A stretch of 64,000 nt of DNA from NCBI GenBank assembly GCA_963803335.1, contig CAWDME010000012.1, positions 496,001 to 560,000 on the forward strand, given 5' to 3'. The notes below the pieces were generated by a model, which was not told the origin of the DNA, did not search any database, and was given only the letters and a program-made list of their open reading frames with translations. A program made the translations under genes and the position numbers. This DNA comes from DASSUW01 sp963803335. GTDB taxonomy: Bacteria; Actinomycetota; Thermoleophilia; Solirubrobacterales; Solirubrobacteraceae. Of the stretch, positions 8,679-16,263 are shown piece after piece; the first letter of the stretch is position 1, and each line of letters begins with the position of its first letter.

Positions 8679-8687
8679 CCGGTGGTG

Positions 8688-8951
8688 CTACCCCGGAACG
8701 GTCAGCGAGATCGCTGCCGCGCCGCGCATGTCCAGCACCACCCGGCCGCGGATCTCTGCGCCGCGGATCACGATCTCCGCGCAGGTGGCGCAGCGCACGA
8801 CCGTGCCCATGTCGCTCACGTAAGCGGTGGCCGCGCCGAGCGGGCCCGACGCGCCGCAGCCGGCGCACGTGACGACGGCGGTCGTCGCCTCGACCGTGAA
8901 CACCTCGGCGAGCAGGCCCGCCGCCGCGTTGCCATCCAGATGCATGGTCAT
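8688..8951 (-). CDS. Small zinc-ribbon protein (DUF6510-like)
   Basis: 87 residues with two CxxC pairs (CAGC and CATC, about 20 residues apart), which should bind one zinc. The start ATG at 8951 overlaps the stop of the flavin reductase-like gene by four bases (ATGA). This small protein following a sulfite-oxidase-like and an FNR-like gene is a recurring actinobacterial neighbourhood; the family I recall for it is DUF6510. Function unknown. Confidence 0.75.
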   Translation of the reverse strand: MTMHLDGNAAAGLLAEVFTVEATTAVVTCAGCGASGPLGAATAYVSDMGTVVRCATCAEIVIRGAEIRGRVVLDMRGAAAISLTVPG

Positions 8952-9685
8952 CCTCCCGTGGCGCCGAAGCGCTCGGTCCGGACCCGGGCGGCGTCGTGCC
9001 CGAGTGCGATGAGTTCTGCGGCCACGCCCTCGACGAAGCCGGTCGCGCCGCAGACGAAGATGCGCGGATGCTCGACGGGCGGAAAGCCCGCCTCGGCGAG
9101 CATCTCGCGATCGACCCGGCGGGCGCAGCCCGTCCATCCCGGCGGCGCCTCGCGTGTGTACGTGTACGTGACGTCGTACGAGCCCAGCTCGGCGCGGTAG
9201 ATGACGTCGCGCTCGCGCCTGGCCGACAGCAGCAGCCGCGCCGAGGCGTCGCTGCCCGCGCGCTGGTGGTGCCGCAGCATCGACCTCAGGGGCACGACGC
9301 CCGACCCGCCGCCGATCAGCCACAGCGGGCCGCCCTGGCTCGCCTCCCACACGAACCAGCCGCCGACCGGGCCCCGGATCTCGAGCACGTCGCCGGCCTG
9401 TGCCTCGTCGACCAGGTACGGCGACACCTCGCCTTCGTCGAGCCGCTCGACCGTGATCGCCGGCGCGCCATCCTCGGGCGCCGAGGCGATCGAGTAGCTG
9501 CGCTGCGCCCGGTAGCCGTCCTCCGCGGTGAGGCGGATGTCGACGTGCTGGCCGGCGCGGTGGCCCGGCCATCCCTGCACGTCGAGCACCAGCGTCGACG
9601 CCGACGGCGTCTCGCGAATCACCTCGCGCACCGTCGCCGGCCGCCAGGTCACGATGCGGTCAGTCGCCCTGGTAGCGCTGCTCAC
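8948..9685 (-). CDS. Ferredoxin-NADP reductase-like FAD oxidoreductase
   Basis: 245 residues. An FAD-binding beta-barrel with the RSYSIAS motif (FAD phosphate/isoalloxazine contact) is followed by an NAD(P)-binding domain with GGGSGVVPLRSM and a terminal FVCGATGFVE motif. No 2Fe-2S ferredoxin domain is attached. It overlaps the upstream molybdoenzyme-like gene by 26 bases and the downstream zinc-ribbon gene by four, so all three form one operon. It probably supplies electrons to, or takes them from, the molybdopterin protein. Confidence 0.85.
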   Translation of the reverse strand: MSSATRATDRIVTWRPATVREVIRETPSASTLVLDVQGWPGHRAGQHVDIRLTAEDGYRAQRSYSIASAPEDGAPAITVERLDEGEVSPYLVDEAQAGDVLEIRGPVGGWFVWEASQGGPLWLIGGGSGVVPLRSMLRHHQRAGSDASARLLLSARRERDVIYRAELGSYDVTYTYTREAPPGWTGCARRVDREMLAEAGFPPVEHPRIFVCGATGFVEGVAAELIALGHDAARVRTERFGATGG

Positions 9686-10265
9686 GCCAGGGATCTCCGC
9701 GGTCGTGGTAGCCGAGCGACTCCCAGAAGCCCGGCTCGTCGTAGTCGATCACCTCGATGCCGCGCACCCACTTCGCGCTCTTCCAGAAGTACAGGTGCGG
9801 CACGAGCAGGCGCGCCGGGCCACCGTGCTCGGGCTCGAGCGGCGCGCCGTCGTAGGCGTAGACGACCCACGCCTTGCCGTCGGTGATGTCCTCGATCGCC
9901 AGGTTGGTCGTATAGCCGCCGTACGAGTGGACCATCGAGTAGGCGCCGAGGACCTCGACGTCCTCGAGCAGCGTGTCCACGGAGACGCCCTCCCAGCCGG
10001 TGCCGAGCTTGGACCACGAGGTGACGCAGTGGATGTCGACGGTGATCGACTCGCGCGGCAGCGCCTGGAGCTCCTCCCAGCTCCAGCGCCGCGACTCGGC
10101 GACCGAGCCGGTGATCGCGAACTCCCACTCGTCGAGCGGGACGTCGGGCGTCGGGCCGGCGGAGAGCACGGGGAAGCCTTCGGTCAGGTACTGCCCGGGC
10201 GGCAGCGCGACGCCGGCGGGCGGCTCCGGATGGCGGCGCCGGAAGCCTCGGGTGAACGGGGTCAT
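9660..10265 (-). CDS. Sulfite oxidase-like molybdopterin oxidoreductase
   Basis: 201 residues, one oxidoreductase molybdopterin-binding domain. The conserved cysteine that ligates molybdenum is visible in DIHCVTSWSK, with PHLYFWKSAKWVRG further on, typical of MsrP/YedY-like and sulfite oxidase-like proteins. There is no Tat signal or heme domain, so it is the short cytoplasmic type. It is the first gene of the operon with the FNR-like and zinc-ribbon genes. Confidence 0.85.
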   Translation of the reverse strand: MTPFTRGFRRRHPEPPAGVALPPGQYLTEGFPVLSAGPTPDVPLDEWEFAITGSVAESRRWSWEELQALPRESITVDIHCVTSWSKLGTGWEGVSVDTLLEDVEVLGAYSMVHSYGGYTTNLAIEDITDGKAWVVYAYDGAPLEPEHGGPARLLVPHLYFWKSAKWVRGIEVIDYDEPGFWESLGYHDRGDPWREQRYQGD

Positions 10266-10299
10266 GCGGGTAAGTCTCGCCGACCCGGTGCCCGTTACG

Positions 10300-11031
10300 T
10301 CAAGAGAACTTCGTCGCGGGGCGCGCTTGGAGAACGTCGTCGACGTACGCGTCGACCTTCTCGTCGTAGAAGGCGATCAGGCCGGCGACCTTCCGGCTCT
10401 CCTCGAACGGCGCCCGGTACGACCACGCGAGGTCCTCGTGGACCTGATCGCCGGTCCGCACCGACCAGTACTCGGCCTGCCCCTTGTACGGGCAGTGGCT
10501 GACCGTGCCGGTGTGCTCGAGCAGGTCCATCCGGACGTCGGTCTTCGGCACGTAGTAGCGGACGGGCAGCCCGGTCTCGAACAGCAGCGTCGGTTTCGCC
10601 GACTCGGCCACGGGCACGCCGTCGACCTCGATGCGGACGTGGCGCGAGCTCGCGAGCGCGTCGATGCGGGTGTACGGGTCGCGCGGATGCGTGAAGACCT
10701 CCTCGTCCTCCTCGAACCAGGCGTCCATGGCGCTCCAGTTCAGCCGGATCGTGTCGCGCAGCTCGGGGATCGGCGAGTCCTCGTAGCGGACGGCCGCGCC
10801 GGCGACGCCGTTGATCCTGAACGTACGCCCGTCGCCGCGGCTGGGCGAGTGGTCGACGCCGCCGTCCGGCTCGAGCAAGTCGGTGCGCACGTCCGCTACG
10901 GGGAGGTAGTACGCCGGGTAGTACGGCTTCTCCCAGACGTACAGCGGCCGCGTGGTGTCGGCGACAAGCTCGCCGCCCAGGTATGCCCGGACGCGTTTGG
11001 CGCCCGGCTCGACTCGAACTCGTCCTCGCAT
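10300..11031 (-). CDS. Tandem DUF427 protein
   Basis: 243 residues with two DUF427 domains, each ending in a similar block (VADVRTDLLEPDGG; KTDVRMDLLEHTG) followed by CPYKG-type residues in the second copy. DUF427 proteins are small beta-rich proteins of unknown function. The ATG at 11031 is chosen because TATAGT lies seven bases upstream on the minus strand and overlaps the operator; longer readings would run into the divergent TetR gene. Expression is probably controlled by that TetR protein. Confidence 0.8.
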   Translation of the reverse strand: MRGRVRVEPGAKRVRAYLGGELVADTTRPLYVWEKPYYPAYYLPVADVRTDLLEPDGGVDHSPSRGDGRTFRINGVAGAAVRYEDSPIPELRDTIRLNWSAMDAWFEEDEEVFTHPRDPYTRIDALASSRHVRIEVDGVPVAESAKPTLLFETGLPVRYYVPKTDVRMDLLEHTGTVSHCPYKGQAEYWSVRTGDQVHEDLAWSYRAPFEESRKVAGLIAFYDEKVDAYVDDVLQARPATKFS

Positions 11032-11034
11032 CTT

Positions 11035-11052
11035 GTGGACTATACAGTCCAC
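11035..11052. promoter_or_regulatory. Operator 1 for the adjacent TetR regulator
   Basis: A perfect 7-base inverted repeat, GTGGACT-ATAC-AGTCCAC, sits between the divergent DUF427 and TetR starts. It overlaps the minus-strand -10 box TATAGT and abuts the plus-strand -10 box TACAAT (11053-11058, eight bases before the TetR ATG). The core TGGACT..AC.GTCCA recurs at 11657-11674. Confidence 0.75.
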
Positions 11053-11066
11053 TACAATCCGACCCG

Positions 11067-11648
11067 ATGGCACTGACGGCCCGGGGACGAGCAACGCGTG
11101 AGCGGATCGTGACGGCGGCTGCCGAGCTGATCGCCGAGCGCGGCAGCGCCGCGACGAGCCTTGACGATGTCATCGCGCGCGCCGGCGCGAGCAAGAGCCA
11201 GCTCTACCACTACTTCGACGATCGCGCCGCGCTGCTGCGCGCGGTCGTCGACCGCAACGCGGAGCTCGTGCTCGGCGGGTTGCCGCCGCTCGACGGCTGG
11301 AACGCCCTCCGCGACTGGTTCCGGTCGCTGGTGGAGATCCAGGAGGCCTGCGGCGCCTGCGGCGGGTGCCCGGTCGGCGGCCTGGTCGGACAGCTCGCGG
11401 AGGCCGACGAGCCGGCACGGCTCGCGCTGGCCGGCGCGTTCGCGCGTTGGGAGGCGCACCTACGCGCCGGCCTGCGCGCCATGCGGGCGAGCGGCAAGCT
11501 CGCCGCGGGCGCCGACACGGAGGCGCTCGCCACGGCCACGCTCGCGTCGGTCCAAGGCGGCCTGCTGCTCACGCAGGCGACCCGCGACCCGCGCCGGCTC
11601 GAGATCGCGCTGGCTGCGGCCTACGAGCATCTTCGCTGTAACGCCTGA
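11067..11648 (+). CDS. TetR-family transcriptional regulator
   Basis: 193 residues. An N-terminal TetR helix-turn-helix (RERIVTAAAELIAERG, then SLDDVIARAGASKSQLYHYF) is followed by a ligand-binding domain with a Cys-rich loop (CGACGGCPVGG, about residues 95-105) of the type seen in LmrA/YxaF-like repressors. The ATG at 11067 follows a TACAAT -10 box by eight bases, pointing to a leaderless mRNA. Matching palindromes upstream (11035) and downstream (11657) suggest it represses itself, the DUF427 gene and the beta-propeller gene. Confidence 0.85.
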   Translation: MALTARGRATRERIVTAAAELIAERGSAATSLDDVIARAGASKSQLYHYFDDRAALLRAVVDRNAELVLGGLPPLDGWNALRDWFRSLVEIQEACGACGGCPVGGLVGQLAEADEPARLALAGAFARWEAHLRAGLRAMRASGKLAAGADTEALATATLASVQGGLLLTQATRDPRRLEIALAAAYEHLRCNA

Positions 11649-11656
11649 GCGGGCTT

Positions 11657-11674
11657 CTGGACTGAACGGTCCAG
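11657..11674. promoter_or_regulatory. Operator 2 for the TetR regulator
   Basis: CTGGAC-TGAACG-GTCCAG lies between the TetR stop and the secreted beta-propeller gene. It shares TGGACT..AC.GTCCA with operator 1 at 11035-11052, so the same repressor should bind both. Confidence 0.65.
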
Positions 11675-11701
11675 TCCAGTCCCCGAACCCCAGGAGGATC
11701 G

Positions 11702-12781
11702 ATGTTCAGTCGCAGCAAGCTGGTCATCCCCGTTGTGGCGTTGCTCGGCGTGCTCGCCGGGCCGGCCGCCGCGCTGGCCCACGGCGGCGGTGTGCTTTAC
11801 ACGCAGACGAACGACCCCGCCGGCAACGTCGTGCAGCGCTTCGACCGTGCTGCCGACGGCGAGCTGACCCCCGCCGGCACCTACGCGACCGGCGGCGCCG
11901 GGCTCGCCACGCTCGGCGGCCGCCAGGGCGCCGTCGAGCTGAGCGACAGCGAGCGGACCGTCTACGCGGTCAATGCCGGCTCGGACACCGTCACGACGTT
12001 CCACGTCCGCCACGGCGCGCTCGAGCGCCGCGCGATCGTTCCTTCAGGCGGCAGCGCGCCGACGAGCGTCGACGAGCAGGCCGGCCGCGTCTACGTGCTC
12101 AACTCGGGCGGCACGCCGAACGTGACGGCGTTCGTCGCCGGGCCACACGGCTCGCTGTACGCGACGGGCTCCCGGGCGCTGCCGGGCGCGCTCGGCGCCG
12201 CGCAGGTGTCCGTGTCCCCCGACGGCCGCCGGCTGGTCGTGAGCGAGCGCCTGTCGAACCGGCTCGAGACGGTTTCTGTCGACCGCTTCGGCCGGCTCGG
12301 CATGCCGGTGGTCACAGCGTCGAGCGGCACCGTGCCGTTCGGCTTCGCGTTCGCCCGTCACGACCAGATCGTCGTGTCGGAGGCGGGGGCGAGCACCGTC
12401 TCGTCCTACCGCGTCGGCAACGGGCTGAGCACGATCACCGCGTCGCTCACCGTCGGCCAGGGTGCGGCGTGCTGGGTCGCGGCATCGCCGGACGGCCGGT
12501 TCGCCTACACCGGCAATGCCTCGGGCTCGATCAGCGGCTTCACGGTCGCCCGCAACGGCGCGCTGACGGCGTTGAACGCGGACGGTCTCACGGCGGCGCT
12601 CGCGCCGTCGCCGCGCGATCTGGACTTCTCGCGCGATGGCCGCTTCCTGTACGCCGTCAGCCCGGGGAGCGGGACCGCGCCCGCGCAGGTCACCGGCTAC
12701 CGCGTCGGGATCGGCGGGGCGCTGACGCAGGTCACGAGCGCCCCCGCGCTGCCGGGGATCACTGGCGCCGCCGGCGCGTAA
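11702..12781 (+). CDS. Secreted beta-propeller protein (lactonase-like)
   Basis: 359 residues with a signal peptide (about 1-27, cleavage near AALAH) and repeated beta-propeller blades containing LSDSERTVYAVN, VSPDGRRLVVSE, ASPDGRFAYTGN and FSRDGRFLYAVS. These resemble the lactonase/YVTN-type propellers of the 6-phosphogluconolactonase family; for secreted versions the substrate is unknown. An AGGAGG ribosome binding site (11692-11697) precedes the ATG. A TetR operator just upstream and a strong hairpin downstream mark it as a separate unit. Confidence 0.75.
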   Translation: MFSRSKLVIPVVALLGVLAGPAAALAHGGGVLYTQTNDPAGNVVQRFDRAADGELTPAGTYATGGAGLATLGGRQGAVELSDSERTVYAVNAGSDTVTTFHVRHGALERRAIVPSGGSAPTSVDEQAGRVYVLNSGGTPNVTAFVAGPHGSLYATGSRALPGALGAAQVSVSPDGRRLVVSERLSNRLETVSVDRFGRLGMPVVTASSGTVPFGFAFARHDQIVVSEAGASTVSSYRVGNGLSTITASLTVGQGAACWVAASPDGRFAYTGNASGSISGFTVARNGALTALNADGLTAALAPSPRDLDFSRDGRFLYAVSPGSGTAPAQVTGYRVGIGGALTQVTSAPALPGITGAAGA

Positions 12782-12791
12782 CGGGGACACT

Positions 12792-12822
12792 GGGCGGGCG
12801 CCGATGAGATCGGCGCCCGCCC
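12792..12822 (+). terminator. Strong hairpin terminator
   Basis: A perfect 14-base stem (GGGCGGGCGCCGAT with its complement) and a 3-base loop begin 11 bases after the stop of the beta-propeller gene. No U-tract follows, as is usual in very GC-rich actinobacteria. Confidence 0.75.
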
Positions 12823-12836
12823 CCGGTCCTAGAGCC

Positions 12837-13475
12837 ATGAGCCAAGTCACCTGCCAGATCTCCATCTCGCTCGACGGCTACGCCGCCGGGCCCAACCAAA
12901 GCCGCGACACGCCCCTCGGCGAGGGCGGCGAGCGCCTGCACGACTGGGTGATCAAGACCGCGGGGTGGCGGGAGGCGCACGGCTACGAGGGTGGCGAGCG
13001 ATCGGTCGACTCGGACCTCGCCGCGAAGCTGGCGCAGGGCATCGGCGCCTACATCATGGGCCGCAACATGTTCGACCACGGGCGCGGCGAGTGGGACGAG
13101 TCATGGACCGGCTGGTGGGGCGAGGACCCGCCGTTCCACACGCCCGTGTACGTGCTCACGCACCACGAGCGCGAACCGCTCGAGATGCAGGGCGACACGA
13201 CCTTCCACTTCGTGACCGACGGAATCGAGTCGGCGCTCGAGCAGGCCCGTGCCGCGGCCGGCGACCAGGACGTCGCGATCGCCGGCGGCGCGAGCACCGT
13301 CAACCAGTACCTCGCGGCGGGGCTGCTCGACGAGCTCCACCTGCACGTCGTGCCGATCGTGCTCGGCGGCGGCGCGCGGCTGCTCGAGGGCGTCGGCGAC
13401 CCGGCGCTCGAGCCGATCGAGGTCGTCGCCTCGCCGGCCGTCACGCACGTCAAGTACCACGTCATCCGGGAATAG
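12837..13475 (+). CDS. Dihydrofolate reductase family protein
   Basis: 212 residues. SISLDGYAAGPNQS at the N-terminus, IMGRNMF in the middle and VPIVLGGGARLLEG near the end match the RibD C-terminal-like reductase family. The ATG at 12837 is used because the conserved first strand starts four residues later. It is followed after 28 bases by the globin gene. NADPH-dependent reduction is likely from the family; the substrate is unknown. Confidence 0.8.
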   Translation: MSQVTCQISISLDGYAAGPNQSRDTPLGEGGERLHDWVIKTAGWREAHGYEGGERSVDSDLAAKLAQGIGAYIMGRNMFDHGRGEWDESWTGWWGEDPPFHTPVYVLTHHEREPLEMQGDTTFHFVTDGIESALEQARAAAGDQDVAIAGGASTVNQYLAAGLLDELHLHVVPIVLGGGARLLEGVGDPALEPIEVVASPAVTHVKYHVIRE

Positions 13476-13503
13476 CTCCGGCGCGCGCGTCGTCTGGGTC
13501 GGT

Positions 13504-13959
13504 ATGGCACTGAACCTGGATGCGCTCGAGACGAGCTTCGACGTCGTCGCCCCGCACGGCGAGGAGCTCGTGGACATCTTCTACGCGCGGCTGTTCACAG
13601 CCGCCCCGGCCGTCGTCCCGCTGTTCGCCGGCACCGACATGAGCAAGCAGCGCAGCAAGCTGCTGGTGACGCTCGTGCTGCTGCGCAAGTCGCTTGCCAA
13701 CCTCGACGCGATCGTGCCGACGCTGCGCGAGCTCGGGCGCAAACACGTCGGCTACGGCGCGCGGCCCGAGCACTACCCGCTCGTGGCGAGCGTGCTGATC
13801 GCGGCGATGGCCGATGTGGCCGGCGACGCCTGGCGCTCCGAGTACGAGCAGGCGTGGAACGACGCGCTGTCGGTCGTCGCCGGCGCGATGCTCAGCGGGA
13901 CTGGCTCATCTCCCACGGCGCCTGCGGCAGCGGGTGCCCCGTCTCCAGCAGCGACTTGA
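13504..13959 (+). CDS. Bacterial globin (flavohemoglobin-type heme domain)
   Basis: 151 residues of the globin fold found in flavohemoglobins, without the reductase part. The proximal heme ligand is the His in RKHVGYG, followed by the typical RPEHYPLVASVL. Such stand-alone globins bind oxygen or NO. The last 25 or so residues are low-complexity (Ser/Pro/Ala). The final 68 bases overlap the 3' end of the convergent ArsR-SRPBCC gene. Confidence 0.8.
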   Translation: MALNLDALETSFDVVAPHGEELVDIFYARLFTAAPAVVPLFAGTDMSKQRSKLLVTLVLLRKSLANLDAIVPTLRELGRKHVGYGARPEHYPLVASVLIAAMADVAGDAWRSEYEQAWNDALSVVAGAMLSGTGSSPTAPAAAGAPSPAAT

Positions 13960-14641
13960 GGTTCGACAACACCGCCGCCCAGCCGGCCGCGGCGCCGGCG
14001 AGCTCGCCGTCGGCGAGGTCTTCGTGCGTGACGGTCAGCCGCACGATGTCGCCGTACGGCTCGACGTCGAACGTGACCCGTGACGCGTCCCACGTCGTCA
14101 CCAGGCGGTGCGGGCGGCTGCTCTCCACCACCTCACCGGTGACGTCGGCGATGCCCGAGCCATCGGTCCGGACGTGCTCCCAGCGCGAGCCGGGCCGCCA
14201 GTCCTCGGACACGTTGCTGTGACCCCAGTACTGGGCACTCAGGTCCGGGTCGGTGAGCGCGTCCCACACGCTCTCGGGCGTGCTCTCGATGTAGGTGACA
14301 TACACGAAGCTCGGCTTCTCGATCATGGCTTCCTCCGCTCGTCGTCTCACGGCGCTCAGCGTCCGCAGGCGCGGCGCCTCGAACTGCTCGATCCAGCGCT
14401 CCTGAATGTCGTGGAGCGGGACGGGATTGAGGTAGTGCAGCTTCTGCCGGCCGCGGCGAACCGTGCTCACCAGGTTGGCCGCCTCGAGGATCCCGAGGTG
14501 CTGGGTGGTCGACTGCCGCGCCATCGCGATGCCCTCGCACAGCTCGCCGAGCGTCTGGCCGCTGCGCGCGCGCAGCCGGTCGAGCAGCTCGCGCCGCGTC
14601 GGATCCGCGAGGGCTCTGAAGACTGCATCCACGCAAGACAT
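13892..14641 (-). CDS. ArsR HTH fused to SRPBCC (AHSA1-like) domain
   Basis: 249 residues. Residues 1-95 form an ArsR-type winged helix (FRALADPTRRELLDRL, QSTTQHLGILEAANLV, RGRQKLHYLNPVPL). From about 110 comes a START/AHSA1-like domain (VYVTYIESTPESVWDALTDPDL...YWGH). The fusion puts a ligand-binding or heat-shock-activator-like pocket on an autoregulated repressor. The ATG at 14641 abuts a perfect 20-base palindrome, its likely operator. Confidence 0.85.
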   Translation of the reverse strand: MSCVDAVFRALADPTRRELLDRLRARSGQTLGELCEGIAMARQSTTQHLGILEAANLVSTVRRGRQKLHYLNPVPLHDIQERWIEQFEAPRLRTLSAVRRRAEEAMIEKPSFVYVTYIESTPESVWDALTDPDLSAQYWGHSNVSEDWRPGSRWEHVRTDGSGIADVTGEVVESSRPHRLVTTWDASRVTFDVEPYGDIVRLTVTHEDLADGELAGAAAGWAAVLSNLKSLLETGHPLPQAPWEMSQSR

Positions 14642-14642
14642 T

Positions 14643-14662
14643 ATGCAGGCATATGCCTGCAT
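14643..14662. promoter_or_regulatory. Perfect 20-base palindrome, probable ArsR operator
   Basis: ATGCAGGCAT followed directly by ATGCCTGCAT forms a perfect palindrome between the divergent ArsR-SRPBCC and membrane-protein genes. ArsR proteins commonly bind such sites over their own promoters; assignment is by position. Confidence 0.7.
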
Positions 14663-14688
14663 GTCAATCAGTCGGTTACGGTCGCGAC

Positions 14689-15507
14689 GTGACCGGTCGC
14701 CTCCTCCAGCCGACGCGGGTGGGCGTGTGGATCCTGTTCGTGCTCGCGCTCGCCAACGGCGTGTTCCTGTTCCTGGCGCCGGGCCAGGCGGACACGCGCT
14801 ACGCGTGGTCGATCAAGCCGCCGGTCAACGCCGCGTTCATCGGCGCGGGGTTCCTGGCCGGCACGCTCGCGACCGGGCTCGTGCTGTACGCCGCGCAGCG
14901 CTGGCGCTCGCTGTCGCGGCTCCCGCCCGCGCTGTGGGTGCTCGCTACGACGCTGCTGGTCGCGACGCTCATCCACCACGACCGCTTCAAGTTCCACTAT
15001 GCGCCAACGTGGCTGTGGGTCGTCGTGTACGCGGGCGTGCCGTTCGCGCTGCCGGCGCTGGTCTACCTGCAGTACCGCGACCGCGAGCCGACCCCGCCCG
15101 CCGACCCGCGCATGCACGTGGTGCGGGCGCTGTCGGCGGTGATCGGGATCGCGCTGCTGATCGGCGCAATCGTGCTGTACGCGGCGCCGACCGGCTCGCT
15201 CGCGCGCCACTGGCCGTGGCCGCTCACGCCGCTGCTCGCCCGCGCCGTCGCGGCATGGTACGCGCTGTTCGGGACGATGCTGGTGTCGTGCGCCATCGGG
15301 CTGAGGCGACGCTCCGAGGCGGTGATCGCGTACGCGACGCTCGCCGCCTGGTGCCTTCTGCTCCTCACGCTGCCGCTGCTGCACCCCGACGATGTGAATG
15401 GCGGCTACTTCGGCGCCTGGCTGGCGATGATGCTGGTCCTACTCGCGCTCGCCGTGTTCGCGCTCGTGCAGGCGCGACCCGCCGGCGACGAGCCATGGAT
15501 CGACTGA
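14689..15507 (+). CDS. Hypothetical multipass membrane protein
   Basis: 272 residues with about seven transmembrane helices and short loops. No family recognised. I prefer the GTG at 14689 over the in-frame ATG at 14653 because 14653 lies inside the palindromic operator, and TACGGT (14677-14682) stands six bases before the GTG as a leaderless -10 box. It faces the ArsR-SRPBCC gene across that operator, so it is a likely target of the repressor. Confidence 0.6.
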   Translation: MTGRLLQPTRVGVWILFVLALANGVFLFLAPGQADTRYAWSIKPPVNAAFIGAGFLAGTLATGLVLYAAQRWRSLSRLPPALWVLATTLLVATLIHHDRFKFHYAPTWLWVVVYAGVPFALPALVYLQYRDREPTPPADPRMHVVRALSAVIGIALLIGAIVLYAAPTGSLARHWPWPLTPLLARAVAAWYALFGTMLVSCAIGLRRRSEAVIAYATLAAWCLLLLTLPLLHPDDVNGGYFGAWLAMMLVLLALAVFALVQARPAGDEPWID

Positions 15508-15537
15508 GCCTCACTAGAGATTCATGCCACCCAGACT

Positions 15538-15572
15538 GCGGCCCCCGCTGCCCGCTGGCAATCGGGGGCCGC
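15538..15572. terminator. Bidirectional hairpin between convergent genes
   Basis: A perfect 10-base stem (GCGGCCCCCG / CGGGGGCCGC) with a 15-base loop lies between the plus-strand membrane protein and the minus-strand repeat protein. On the plus strand it is followed by CTTTTCC after nine bases. Confidence 0.65.
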
Positions 15573-15595
15573 CCCTGGACTTTTCCGCGCTCCGC

Positions 15596-16228
15596 CTAGC
15601 AGGCGACGATCAGATCGAACGCCTTGTCGGCGACACCGCCAGCGGGAGCGAACGTGCTGACGGTGAGGATGTTCTTGTTGGTCGCGTCGGGCGCCACAGA
15701 GGCAAACCCGGCGGCCGCGCCCGCGCCGTTGACGGTGGCGGTGAACTGGCACGCGCTGACGTCGCTGCCGAGGTCGACCGTGTAGGTGCTTCCGGCGCCC
15801 TTGGTGACGGCCTTGGCGTTGCCGGCCGACTGCGTGCCGGCGTCCGTGACCGCGCTGTGGAACTTCACGCCGTTGATCGCCGCCTTGGCGGCGTCGGACA
15901 GGTCGGCCGCCTGCAGGCCGCCGTCGGCGATCTCGTCGCTGTCGATCGCGTTCGCCTTGATCTCCGACGCGGCGACCCCGTTGGTGGCGATCTCGCTGCG
16001 CCCGATCGAGCTCGTGGAGACCTCGCTCTTGCCCACCGAGTTCGGCGCCGCCTCCGACTTGCCGACGGCATTCGCGCGGATCTGGCCCTTGCCGACGCTG
16101 TTGCTCGGCAGCGTCACGGCGGCGTAGCTGGTCCCGCCGAGCGCCACGAACAGGGCGATCATCGACGTCACGTTCGCGAAGGAGAGGCGCTTGCGAAAGC
16201 GCGAGAAACGGTTTGTTGACATGCGCAT
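15596..16228 (-). CDS. Secreted or anchored protein with seven decapeptide repeats
   Basis: 210 residues from ATG 16228 (ATG 16222 is an alternative). A basic N-terminus leads to LSFANVTSMIALFVALGG, a signal or anchor segment that I associate with a large Thermoleophilia family. Residues 43-112 form seven consecutive 10-residue repeats of the type N-x-V-G-K-S-E-V-x-x (NSVGKGQIRA, NAVGKSEAAP, NSVGKSEVST, SSIGRSEIAT, and three diverged copies). A Ser/Thr-rich globular C-terminus with two cysteines follows. Such short regular repeats suggest a beta-solenoid or trimeric stalk. Function unknown. Confidence 0.7.
   Translation of the reverse strand: MRMSTNRFSRFRKRLSFANVTSMIALFVALGGTSYAAVTLPSNSVGKGQIRANAVGKSEAAPNSVGKSEVSTSSIGRSEIATNGVAASEIKANAIDSDEIADGGLQAADLSDAAKAAINGVKFHSAVTDAGTQSAGNAKAVTKGAGSTYTVDLGSDVSACQFTATVNGAGAAAGFASVAPDATNKNILTVSTFAPAGGVADKAFDLIVAC
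15893..16102 (-). repeat. Array coding for seven decapeptide repeats
   Basis: Seven consecutive 30-base units encode the decapeptides of the protein at 15596-16228. The unit length is exact throughout; the first four copies keep the V/I-G-K/R core and the last three are diverged. Confidence 0.75.
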
Positions 16229-16263
16229 CACAACCGGGCGGTTGCAGGGGAGTTGCGGCGCTG

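Noticed and set aside
15893..16102. CRISPR-like array suggested by the regular 30-base period
   Set aside because: The repeats are coding, contiguous and diverged, with no spacers; they encode decapeptides.
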